Assembly (NCBI RefSeq): GCF_000002985.6
Contig: NC_003282.8
Span: forward strand, 1,178,001-1,242,000
Reading direction: 5' to 3'
DNA length: 64,000 nucleotides
Source: Caenorhabditis elegans
Taxonomy: Eukaryota > Nematoda > Chromadorea > Rhabditida > Rhabditidae
The position numbers and the translations under genes are program-made. The notes under the pieces were generated by a model. It made no database searches and was not told the origin of the DNA. It saw only the letters and a program-made list of their open reading frames with translations. Positions 48,260-58,500 of this stretch are shown here, piece after piece. Each line of letters starts with the position of its first letter. The stretch's first letter is position 1.

Positions 48260-49696
48260 ATGTCCGATGAAGTATATATGAGTAAGTGTTTTTATTTTAT
48301 TCGTCGTGCTCTTTTGTTTCTCTAATTACATACGTACCAGGGCAAATTTCAAAATTTCAAAATTTGCCGCACACACTGATCCTGATCTTTTTTAGACTGT
48401 TATCCAGAGCTTGAAAGCCGTCCTGTAGAGTTTGAAAACCAATATCCAAAGCTTGAAAATGTTTCTGGGCTTGAAGACGACCATCCAAAGCGTGAAGACC
48501 CCCGGCCAGAGCTTGAAGACCATCATCTAGAGCTTAAAGAAACGTTTAATCTTGAAGACCAATATCCAGATCTTAAAGAAGTTTTAAAGTTCAACGACCG
48601 CCATCCGAAGCTTGAAGAACATTGTACAGAGCTTGAAGCCCTAGAGCTTGAATGCCATTATCCAGAGCTTAAAGACGTAGAGCTTGAAGACCCCGTCCTA
48701 AACCGTTTCGGAGCATTCGAAGGTTCCAACACTCCCATCAAACTTTCTCCTCAGCTATCCCAGAGTAACTACGTGGAATTCACGTATGACGTCGTCACGG
48801 ACACTTATTCTCAACATCCGAAGCACGGATTTTTGGCTCAAGCTTTCAAAGTGAAAAATGTGCAGCGAGTTGAAAAGCACGAGATGGGCGGATATTTTTT
48901 CGGATATTTTCTAATAATGAATTTATCAATAAGTATTGATGTAGTTATTCAGGAAGAAATGTATCCGAACAAAAGAGTAACTATTAAGCAACATTTTAAT
49001 ATGATAAAACCTAGAAAAATTCTACAAGTTTTCTGTATAAACGATATGCAAGTCCATTATCCGATATCCGATGTTGCTCGGCTAATAAGTTTTAAGGTCT
49101 CGGTAAGGAAAACTTGTAGAATTTTTCTAGGTTTTATCATATTAAAATGTTGCTTAATAGTTACTCTTTGGTTCGGATATATTTCTTCCAGAAACGAAAC
49201 TTCCAAAACTTGCACGAATGGAACAATTGGATGACGGCCTATTTGAGTATGGAACGAGGAGATATAGATGGAAATGTAAGTGTGACATTTTTTAAAACAA
49301 CTTTTGAAAAATTCAAATAATTTCTAGATCTCATGGTATTTCGATCTTAGATCACTGGAAAAATCGATCGAAAAAATGGAAATTCGTTTTGCGGGATTTA
49401 AACAATTCGAAAGGGCAAAGGTCGAGATGACGGCCCGATTTGGAGACGTGAGCCAATATCGATTTTTTGAATTTAAAATTGTTTCCCTTTTTCAGATTGG
49501 CATTAAATTTCCGACCAATGGCTCGCTAACATTGACAGAGCCAAAAAATACTGGACTACTGAAGATTCAGGCAACACTTTTCGGAGACGAACGCTTGCTT
49601 GCGTTCCAGCAAGCTCAGATTTTCGGAACAACGTTTACAAGAGGAAGACAGCGACGAGACGAAAGCTTTTCAGTCAAAATTTGGCTTAACGATTGA
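48260..49696 (+). CDS. PAW-domain protein (PNGase C-terminal-type sugar-binding fold)
   Basis: Exons 48260-48281, 48396-49102, 49192-49275, 49328-49447 and 49496-49696 join in phase to about 377 residues. The C-terminal half fits the PAW domain, known from the mannose-glycan-binding end of peptide N-glycanase and expanded in worms: FTYDVVTDTY, NVQRVEKHE, EWNNWMTAYLS, GNISWYFDLRSLEKSIEKME and a closing TLFGDERLLAFQQAQIFG leading to SVKIWLND. Residues 8 to about 105 are a degenerate acidic repeat (variants of HPKLEDxxPELE). Between the KHE and EWNNW strands lies about 70 residues of extra sequence (with YPNKRVTIKQHFNMIKP), encoded by one arm and the loop of a fold-back element, so the domain is interrupted or splices differently in life. 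AATAAA at 49730-49735. Confidence 0.75.
48950..49191. mobile_element. Fold-back element spanning exon and intron of PAW gene
   Basis: Arms 48950-49033 and 49108-49191 (84 bp each) are near-perfect complements, for instance GAGTAACTATTAAGCAACAT against ATGTTGCTTAATAGTTACTC, around a 74-bp loop. The left arm and most of the loop are read as coding sequence, the donor at 49103 is at the end of the loop, and the right arm is the intron, ending TTCTTCCAG as the acceptor of the next exon. Confidence 0.85.
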
Positions 49697-49729
49697 ACTT
49701 TTCGAATTTCGATTTTTCTGTAAACATTC

Positions 49730-49735
49730 AATAAA
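49730..49735 (+). terminator. Polyadenylation signal AATAAA
   Basis: AATAAA 34 bp after the stop of the PAW-domain gene, followed by a T run. Confidence 0.7.
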
Positions 49736-49854
49736 ATTTTTTTTAAAGAATATTTTTGTTTGATCCATTTGTCTGTCTGTTTTTGTGACATCACACCCAA
49801 AATCAGTGAGAATTCCGGTTACCTTTCGTGATGAGACCCTAAGAGGAAATCCAA

Positions 49855-50235
49855 ATTTTCTGAGAAAAACATTTGGTGGGAATTCAAATTTTCCAAGAAA
49901 AAGTTTGGCGGGATATTAAAATTTTTTGAGAAAATATTTCGGCGGGAGTTTTTTTTTTGAGAAAAAAATGTTGGCGGCAAATTCAAATTTTCTGAGAAAA
50001 ATATTTTGGCGGAAAATTTAAATTTTCCTAGAGAAAGTTTGGCGCTTGGCAATTTGCAAAAAAATTTGGCAATTTTCCAAGAAAAAGTTTGGCGTTCTGA
50101 GAAAATATTTTGGCGGGAATTCAAATTTTTTGAGAAAATATTTTGGCGGGAGTTTTGCATTTTCGGAGAAAAAATTTGGCGGGAATTCAAATTTTCCAAT
50201 AAAAATTTTGGCGCGATATTCAAATTTTCTGAGAA
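49855..50235. repeat. Tandem repeat, GGCGGGAATTCAAATTTT
   Basis: About ten units of 35-40 bp with the consensus TTTGGCGGGAATTCAAATTT followed by TCTGAGAAAAATA. The unit length varies. The resulting Lys/Phe/Asn-rich open frames on both strands are not genes. Confidence 0.85.
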
Positions 50236-50304
50236 TAAAAATTGAAATTTGAAGCATAAAGCAAATTGTTTCAAATAATGTATTCCAGTAAAACCGACAA
50301 CAGT

Positions 50305-50632
50305 GTGGCCTAGAAAAATCCAAGGAGATTTGTAGGCCACTAATTTTTAACAAAACGCCGAAGAAGTCATTTTTTGGAATTTTTTGAAAAAAAAAAACCA
50401 AAAATGCTTTTTGAATTTTTTGTATTTTTTTTCCGGAAAAAAACCAACAAAAAAAGAGAGCCCCGTTAAATTCGCAGTCAACAGAAAAAGTAACAAATTG
50501 TATTTTTTCTTCGGAATTTCTAAACTAAACCCGAATATTAACAAAATTCAGAAAAAAAAAGCTCCAAAGACTTCTTTGGCAGAGTTTTTGAAATTGGTGG
50601 CCTAGAAATCTCCTACGACTTTTCTAGGCCAC
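50305..50632. mobile_element. MITE-like element with GTGGCCTAGAAA ends
   Basis: A 328-bp unit whose ends, GTGGCCTAGAAAAATCC and TTTTCTAGGCCAC, are inverted repeats of about 35 bp. The inner parts (GAAGAAGTC and GACTTCTTTGG) are also partly complementary. No convincing target duplication. Confidence 0.8.
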
Positions 50633-50934
50633 AACCAAGTATTTGAACATTTGAATTCTCGCCAAATTTTCTGTACGTTAAAAAACCCGATACTGATGTT
50701 TGCCAGGAAGTTCTCTTATCATTAAACCATTATTTTTTATCATTAAACCGCAATTTTTAAGTCGAAACAAAAACTAAAACTATTAGTTCAAATCGTATTA
50801 CCCCAAAGAATGTCGAAATCCGATTACTCACCTCCTACACTCTATTATTCATTTCCATCCAGAACATTTTATTACAACCCAGAACAAAAAAAAAACATTT
50901 TTGACCTACTCAACTGACTCATTCTGCCTTCTGC

Positions 50935-51057
50935 TTTAGTTATCTCTTTCGCTTATCTCATTTCTTTCAAAACGATGAGTAACAACTTTTTGAACTTTCT
51001 TGAGAGAGAATTAGACGGCGAAATGGAAAATCATAAGACAAGAGCTTTATATAAATA
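50935..51057 (+). promoter_or_regulatory. GATA-type sites and TATA box upstream of Ser/Asp-rich gene
   Basis: Two inverted AGATAA-like sites (GTTATCTC near 50939 and CTTATCTC near 50952) lie upstream of a TTATATAAATA box at 51047-51057, about 55 bp before the ATG. In worms such sites often drive intestinal expression through ELT-2. This is an inference. Confidence 0.45.
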
Positions 51058-51110
51058 ATCGGCAGTTCGTGTGAAATGGAGCAACAGTCTATTTGCCGAG
51101 TTTCTTCGAA

Positions 51111-52757
51111 ATGGTCGATACCAAGCATATCAGTGAGTTTTTTTTTTGTTCAAAAATTGGGATATTTTAATAAAAATTTTGATATTCAGTCTGAAAACTG
51201 ACTTTACGAGTAAGATTGCGTAAGACTCTATAAGACTCTGGCGAATTGCCGGAATTAAAATTTCCGGCAAATCGTCAAATTGCCGGTATCAAGCTTTTCC
51301 GGCAAATCGGCAATTAAAAAAAACAGGTACAAAGTTAACCAGGAACGTGAATTTTCAATTTTTTTTATCAAAAAATTTTCAGAAGAAGCATTCGAAGATC
51401 ACTCGAACACGAAAAAAGGAAAGTTGAGTCGATCGGAGGCCAAAAAAGCTATAGAGGAGTTGGACGATGCTGAGGATTTCAGCGATCGGTGGAGAAAATA
51501 CTCGATCGGCGGATTTGTGGACTATCCAGGTGAGCTAGCTGGGTATTTTAAAAGCTTCCTGAGCCGTCTAGCTGAAGATTGAATGGCTCCGCAAGCTATA
51601 TGAACTCTATAAACCATTTTCCAGCCTTCGTAAAAATGGTCAAGTCAACGATGAACGCCGATGCTCCTCTCAAATCCTACTCGGGGCATCACAGCGAGAC
51701 ACATAAGAGCGAGTCAAAAAAGAAGAAGGACAAGAAAACGTTCGAAGAGGAGGATGACGTGGAGAATGTGAAGCGGAAGCCGGCGGAAAGCTCGGATGAC
51801 GAAGTGGTGGTGGTGGTGGTGAAGAAGGATCAGAAGGGGAAGAGGGGGAAGAAGTCCAAGAAGCCTAAGAAGAAGCAGGAGTCGTCGGATGACTCTTCGG
51901 ATAATTCGGATTCCTCCGAGTCTTCTGACGATGACAAGAAAAGCAAAAAGAAGAAGAAGAAGTCGAAGAAGGATTCCTCCGACTCCTCGGATTCTTCAGA
52001 TTCCTCCGACTCGTCCGACGACGGTAAGAAGAAGAAAAAGAAAAAGTCAAAGAAAGATTCCTCTGATGATTCCTCGGACTCCTCTGATTCATCGGATTCT
52101 TCCGACTCCTCCGACGATGACAAGAAGAAAAAGAAGAAGAGCAAAAAGTCCAAAAATAAGGGATCTTCTTCTGATTCCTCGGATTCATCCGACGACTCCT
52201 CCGACGACGAAAAACCGAAAAAGAAGAAGAAAAAGTCGAAAAAGCCAAAGAAGGCCCCGAAATCCGACGAAGAGGTTACCATTAAGATCATTAAGAAGCC
52301 CAAGAAGAAGCCCGAGGATCTGGAGCGTCGTCGTCATCGCGTCAAGAAGACCGAGGAGCACGAGGAGGAGAAGGACAAGGAGGAGCATCACGAGTCGAAC
52401 GACGAGAACATGGAGTTTGATACAAGGGCTCGGGGAGCTCCAAGTTCACCAAAATTGACAAGAAGAGCCAAAAGATCGGAGAGCTCCGATGATGAGGTGG
52501 AGCTGCAGAAGACTCCGGAAATCGACGATAACAAGCCTTCCAGGAAAGATGGAGATCACGACAGTGACATGGAGGAATCTGAAAAATCCAAGAAATCATC
52601 AAAGAAGGATCACAATCACCACCACCACCACTGCTGCTGCGGGGCTCAGAATGAGCATGAGCACACGCATCACGAGGAGTTCTCAAAGACGGATAAAGTG
52701 GTGAATAAGTATCATGACTGTGCAAAGTGCCAGTATAAATGTCCGATTTGTACGTAA
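51111..52757 (+). CDS. EF-hand-like protein with long Ser/Asp/Lys-rich region and His/Cys tail
   Basis: Exons 51111-51132, 51383-51529 and 51625-52757 join in phase to about 433 residues. The first ~70 residues look like a degenerate EF-hand pair: AFEDHSNTKKGKLSRSEAKK, then DFSDRWRKYSIGGFVDYPAF. The loops have few acidic ligands, so calcium binding is uncertain. Residues about 90-300 are low complexity, alternating acidic SSDSSDSSDSS clusters with lysine clusters (KKKKKKSKK), likely heavily phosphorylated by casein-kinase-type enzymes. The C-terminus has five His then CCCGAQ, EHEHTHHEE and a four-Cys end CAKCQYKCPICT, which could bind zinc or another metal. No signal peptide is present. I do not recognise an orthologue; the Ser/Asp part resembles Nopp140 or dentin-type sequences only in composition. 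AATAAA at 52772-52777. Confidence 0.85.
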
Positions 52758-53698
52758 TTTATTGAAATTCTAATAAATATTTGGATTATTTAATGATTTA
52801 TGTTCCATTTTGTGAGAATCTTGGGATATCCGAACTTCGAGAGACGTCGAAAACCATAAGCTTAAGCTTTGGCTTAGGATTTTCCGGTTTTTTTGATTTT
52901 TGAGAGGGTTCCGGTTTGCCGATCAAAGCGAATTTTTACGGAGAGACGAATAGGCCACCAAGAAGCTTAAGTCTGAAGTTTCAGATTGATTCGATAAAAA
53001 CTCGCCGAGTTATGGAGCTTAAGGTGTTTTCAAAATGGCTCTGAACACTTTTTTAAAATTTGCTTGTTTGCCAATTTGTTATTTTTCTCTCTAAGCTCAC
53101 GATTAGGCTTAGGCTTATGCTCAGACTTAAACGTAGGCTTGGACTTTGGCTGTCACCTAGCCGTAGGCTAAGACTTAGGCTTGGGCTTAGGTTTAGGCTT
53201 AGGCTTAGGATTAGGTTTTGGCGTACACTAGGCTTTAACCTTCCTAGGCTTTGGCGTACACTAGGCATTAACCTTCGGCCAATGCTTAGACTTACTTTTA
53301 GGCTTATGCTTAGGCTTAGGGTTAGACCCAGCCTTAGACTTAGGCTTCGGCTTAAGCTTGGGCCAAGGCCCAGGTTTTGGTTTAAGCCTAGGTTTACGTT
53401 TAGGCTTAGGCTTTGGTTTAGGCTTAGGCCCAGGCTTAAACTTGATTTTAAGCTTAGGCTTAAGCTTTGGCTCAAGCTCAGGCTTTTGCTCATTCTTAGG
53501 CTTAGGTTTAGGCTTGGGCGTAGGACTAGGCTCAGGCTTAGACATAGGCTTAGGTTCACTTTAAAAATGTTCTCTGAAGCCGACTTTCCAATAACTGCAC
53601 ATTTTAGGAGAATCACGATTTTTTGGATCCGTGAAAAATGGCTTTGAAGTTCAGATTATCTCCGGAAAAGTACAATTTTCTGTAATTTTCGGCGAATT
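52758..53698. other. Spacer with second telomere-like tract, no gene seen
   Basis: After the polyadenylation signal at 52772-52777 the sequence is unremarkable up to about 53095, where a TTAGGC-related tract begins. Reading frames in the tract on both strands are Leu/Arg/Ser-rich artefacts. Confidence 0.6.
53096..53562 (+). repeat. Second interstitial telomere-like TTAGGC tract
   Basis: Degenerate GGCTTA units, the same orientation as at 39.2-39.9 kb, with variants such as GGCTCA, GGCTTT and GGTTTA and a local repeat of GGCGTACACTAGGC. There is no clear higher-order period. Confidence 0.9.
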
Positions 53699-53848
53699 TT
53701 AGTCAGAGTCGTCATCTTCGATGCACTCAAAAACGTTTTCCATTCCGGGTCCAAACCAATTTTCCCGGGGAACATTCCTTTCAATATTCCCAGACACTAT
53801 TTGATTTTTCAACCTTTTGGTACCTCCTACGCACTGATATTCCAGCAT
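53699..53848 (-). CDS. Possible 49-residue small protein or last exon
   Basis: The frame from the ATG at 53848 reads MLEYQCVGGTKRLKNQIVSG, then ERNVPRENWFGPGMENVFEC and an acidic IEDDDSD end. Composition and codon use look like real coding sequence, and an ATATCAG acceptor-like site about 15 bases into the frame suggests that it could be the last exon of a minus-strand gene. Its start codon overlaps the CATAAATAG TATA-like box of the divergent gene at 53897. I do not recognise it. Confidence 0.4.
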   Translation of the reverse strand: MLEYQCVGGTKRLKNQIVSGNIERNVPRENWFGPGMENVFECIEDDDSD

Positions 53849-53856
53849 AAATAGAG
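53846..53856 (+). promoter_or_regulatory. TATA-like box of secreted Ser/Ala/Gly-rich gene
   Basis: CATAAATAGAG about 45 bp before the ATG at 53897. Confidence 0.5.
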
Positions 53857-53896
53857 GGCTCAGTGGAGCAGGAAAAGTATCAATTGACTTCTAACC

Positions 53897-54812
53897 ATGA
53901 AGCTTTTCCAAGTTCTTATCATCTCCATGATTTGCCTGGCACTTGTTGAAGAGAGGGTGAGTTTTGGAGCATTTTTTGGCTTAAAACTTTCGTTCAGGCT
54001 AAAAAATTGTCTGGAAATCGGTTTTATTCAAACCTTTTAATTTCCGTATTTCTCCAAAGTTTGGTTCTAAAAATATGTTCTTAAAATCTTTATTTTATTT
54101 ATTTTTTCTAAAATTTTCGGACTGAAGCATGGTGCAAGACGTGAAAATTCCGATTTTTCTGAGTTTTTCAGTCCGAAGCTTGGTGCAGAACTAGAAAATT
54201 CTCAATTTTCGGAGCTGAAGCAAGCTGAAGCGTGGGTCTCAAAATCTGATTGCTTCTAAAGTTTTAGAACTTATTCCGATTTCTCGGAGTTTTCATTGCG
54301 CAGACATAAAAATCCTCAAAAAAACTGATTTTCAGCGAGATCGGAGCAATCGTCGACGCAATCAATCAGAAGGGGGATCCAGGTCGAGATCCGAATCCTG
54401 GCTCGGATCTTCAGGATCTTCTAGATCTAGATCTTCTGGAAGATCTGCCGCTTCTGCTGGATCGTCTCAAGCTGCAAGTCCTGCTGGAGCTTCTGCCATA
54501 GGATCTTCTCAAGCTGGAAGTTCTGCTGGGAGCCCTGCTGCTGCTGCCGCTGGTGGATCAGGTGGAGCCGACGCCGGAGCAATTCTCAACGGAGTCGGTG
54601 GACTTATGAGAAGTGTCGGAGGACTGGCCGGTGCCGCTGGGGGAGCTGCCGGTGGAGCTGCTGGAGCCCCAGCTGGAGCTCCAGCTGGAGCATCAGCCGG
54701 AGCATCAGCCGCCCCAGCTGCTCAAGACGCCGGAACCGTTCTTGGAGGAGTCAGTGGAGTTCTGACAGGTGTCAGTGGAATTGTCAGTGCCGCCGGAGCA
54801 GCTAAAGCATAG
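53897..54812 (+). CDS. Secreted Ser/Ala/Gly-rich protein, unknown
   Basis: Two exons, 53897-53956 and 54336-54812, join in phase to 178 residues. The signal peptide is MKLFQVLIISMICLALVEE, after which a basic stretch (RRDRSNRRRNQSEGG) could serve for processing. The middle is Ser/Arg then Ser/Ala-rich (SAGSSQAASPAGASA). The C-terminal half is almost all Gly and Ala with AGAPAGAPAGASAGASA and then a hydrophobic amphipathic-looking end (GVSGVLTGVSGIVSAAGAAK). Repeats at DNA level are built on GGAGCTNCTGC. It may be a cuticle, egg-coat or antimicrobial-type peptide precursor, but no family is recognised. AATAAA at 54846-54851. Confidence 0.8.
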
Positions 54813-55531
54813 GATTTTCCGATTTAAATATTTGATTTTGCACGAAATAAATGCTAATTTTTGCAATTTTTCGGGACAAAAACTTTTATTTACAGGAACA
54901 TGAAGACGAGGGGCACCAAAAAATACCAAAAAAAAAAAGATGGGGGAATTTCACAACGAGTTCTAGCGAGAGGAAATGTAAAAGATATGCGAATGCTGAA
55001 AATGACTGGAAATTTTGGGAAAAATAGGATTTTAGGAGATTTTTGGCAGAAAAAGAGACAAAAAATGTGAGAAATTTCACTTAATAGAGTTTCTGATACA
55101 AAAATTGTGATATTTTCACATTTTTAGTGAGAAAATCACGATTTTTATCGATTTTGGCTTAGAAAAATTGATTTTTACTATTATTTTCTGGGATTTTAGA
55201 CGATTTTTGGGGAGAAATATGGGATTTTAAATAATTTTTTGGGTGAAAAACTAGCTGTTTTTGTGCAAATCTTTGTGAAAAATGGCAAATTTAGTAATTT
55301 TTTTCGTCCGAGAAACGGGATTTCTGTAAATTTTATGACGAAAATTAAAATTTTATCTTAAAAAATCACAATTTTCATCAATTCTAGCCTTTAAAAAAAT
55401 CTATTTCAACTCATTTTTCACCTGAAAATCACGATTTTCATCAATTTTAGCGCGGAAAAATCGATTTTTATCCATTTTTCCCCGCGAAAAACCCATTTTT
55501 CATCAAAAATTCTCCAGAAAAAGCAAAAAAT

Positions 55532-58500
55532 CTAGTTTAAAAGCGAATGAACGACGGCTCCAACATTCAAATTCCTCAGATCCGAATACGTTTGACCACA
55601 TCCAACGAATACAATCGGTTGTCCAGTGATATATGTCATTGATACAGCTGCTCCAACTTTATCATCAATTGTATCAAACTTTGTGAGCACAATTCCATCG
55701 ATTAGACGGGGCTTTTGCCCGGGTGAAGCGTGATTTGCCAGAGCTTCATTGAATTTCACCAGTTGATCGACTGCCTCATTTCCGACAAGCGCCTCGCCGA
55801 CAAACAACACCAAGTCGGGCTCATTCACTCGGATTAGCTGCAACAAAATCGCAATTTTCAGTGGTTTGAAACATTTTCTCGAGGAATTCACTAGAAAATT
55901 CGAAATCCTTGCTATTTTCTGCATTTAACCCCAAGTTTTCAGAGCTCTATCTCAAAATCGCGTAAAATCCGGTGTTTCGGGTTACTGTAGTTGGTGTTTG
56001 CGTACTTTTGGGGCTACAGTACCCCGAAATTGTCGAAATTGAGCTACACACTTCAGAAACAATATGCGAGGGGTGAAATTCAGCGGGGAATTTGAATTTT
56101 GATATAAAAACTAGCCATTTGAAGTATTAAGGCTAGAAAAACGGGATTTTCAGTGGTTTAAAACATTTTCTCGGGGAATTCACTAGAACATTTGAAATCC
56201 TTGCAATTTTCTGCAAATTAACTCAGAATTTTGGGAATTCTAGCTCAAAATTGCGTAAAATCCGGTGTTTCGGGTTACGGTAGTCGGTGTTTGCGTACTT
56301 TCGGGGCTACAGTAACCCAAAATTGTCGAAATTGAGCCAAAATCACAAAAAAAAATTGTGCCGGGGGTGAAATTTAGCGGAGAATTCGAATTCTCAGGTA
56401 AAAACTAGCCATTTGAAATATTTCGGTCAGAAAATAGATATTTTCAGTAACTCAAGTATTTTTCTCTGCGATATTACAGCGTAATTCGAAATCTATGCTA
56501 TTTTCTACATCTAGCCATGAATTTTCAGAGCTCTATCTCAAAATCGCGTAAAATGTGGTGTTTCGGATGTTTGCGTACTTTTGGGGCTACAGTAAGCCGA
56601 AATACTTCAAAATTGAGCTACAAACCCCAGAAATAATGTGGTAGGGGTAGAATTTAGCGGAGAATTCGACATTTCAAAAAAAAAATTTGAATTACCTTGG
56701 CCAACTCTCTCATCAGCGGTTCATTATCCTGCATTCGGCCGGCAGTATCCACCAAAACCACATCGAAATCTTGTTCAGCAGCCTTTTTGATGGCGGCCGC
56801 TGCGAGACCCGCCGGGTCTTTACCGTAACCCTGTTCGTGGAGGAGCACAGAGTTTTTATGAAGATCGTTGAGATATCGAGCATGGGTTCTCAGTTGTTCG
56901 ACGGCTCCCGCACGGAATGTGTCACCGGCTGTAAGAAAATCGATAATTTTTGGAGAAAAATCGATTAAATTTCAGAGAAATCGATAAAGTTTTAGAAAAA
57001 TCGATAAATTTTTTTTAGATAAAATTGATAAATTCACAATTTCCACCTCAAAAAAAAATTTTGTGACTTTTTTTCAATTTTTCGACAGAATTTTCTGCAA
57101 AATTAACTCTTTTTTCCAGGATTTTCGAGTGTTTTCATTCAAATTTCATGAATTTTTCAGATTTTTCACTAAATTTCTGGGAAAAATACAAATTCGTTGA
57201 AAATTGAAATTTGAGTAAAATTCGAAAAAAAAATTAGACAATATTTTATTTTTTCAAGATTTTCAACGTTTTTTACCGTAATTGGCGGATTTTTCGACAA
57301 AATTTTCGGTTAAAAAATTAAAAAATTTGAAAAAAAAGTGTTTTCAGTCAAAATTCGTAATTTTTTTCAGAATTTTTCAGTTTTAAACATTTTTTTTTTC
57401 AAATTTTTATGATTATTGAAATTTTTCGGTTTTGCAAGTTTTTTTTGCACATTTTTTGTGGTTTTTTCAATTTTTTTCCGCGGATTTTACGGGTTTTTAC
57501 CTGCAATGAGCACGCGATGCTTGTTCTCAGTGAGCCAAAATGTAATTTTCGCGAGATTTGTCGATTTTCCAACTCCATTAACTCCACAGAACACAATGAC
57601 ATAGGGTCGACCGTCCCGTTTCGCTTCGATGACGTCACGAAGAATGTCTACACGATGTTTCGGGGTCAAAAGTTGGACAAGGGACTCGCGGACGGCAGTT
57701 TTAACTTCTTGAGCAACTCGAGAAAAGTTATTCACCACTTTTCCCTCCAATTTTGACACAACTGATTGACAGATCTTCTCCGCTGGCTCCGAAGCAACGT
57801 TTTTCACTGAAAATCGATAATTTATTGATTTTTTGAAGAAGCGAATCTTGAGAGATTTTCACTAATTTTCTACAGTTTATTGCGTGTGAAATCGATAGTC
57901 GATTTTTCGCACGATGGTAATTTTTTGTGCCTTTTTTCTGCAAAAATTGATAATTTATCGATTTTTCCCCATAAGCCGAGAAATAATCGAATTTTACACG
58001 ATAAATTCACTAAAATATCGATTTTCTGTTTTTTTTTTTTCAAAGCATCAAAAATCGCTCAAAAAATCGATAAATTATGGATTTTTGCGAAAAATTGGCA
58101 ATTTTTTTCGCAAGGAAAAAAAGGAAAAATCGATAAATTATCAATTTTTCGCACGAAATTGGATTTTTTTCGAGACTTTTTGGTACAAATTTCATTGTTT
58201 TCGGATTTTTTTGTAATAATCGATGATATTTTATCGATTTTTTAAAATAATTTTGAGATTTTATCTCAAAATCGATGATAAAAAGTTTTTTTTGAGCTAT
58301 TTCAGATGTTTTTCCACAAAAAAAATCAATTTGTTTCATGGAAAAATTTGAATATTTTTCGGCTTACGGGGAGAAATTGATAATTTTATTGAAAACCAAT
58401 AATTTATTGATTTTCCAATATTAATTTTTCTTTTGAATTTTGTTTAAAAATTTGATTATTTATATGATTTTTTTTTTCAGTTTTCCAAACTCACAAATCA

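Noticed and set aside
51830..52303. Acidic Phe/Ser-rich frame antisense to the Ser/Asp gene
   Set aside because: Complement of AAG/GAT-type codons in the real exon on the other strand.
53053..53647. Open frames of 187 and 195 codons on both strands
   Set aside because: Low-complexity translation of the second TTAGGC tract; no splice sites or domain.
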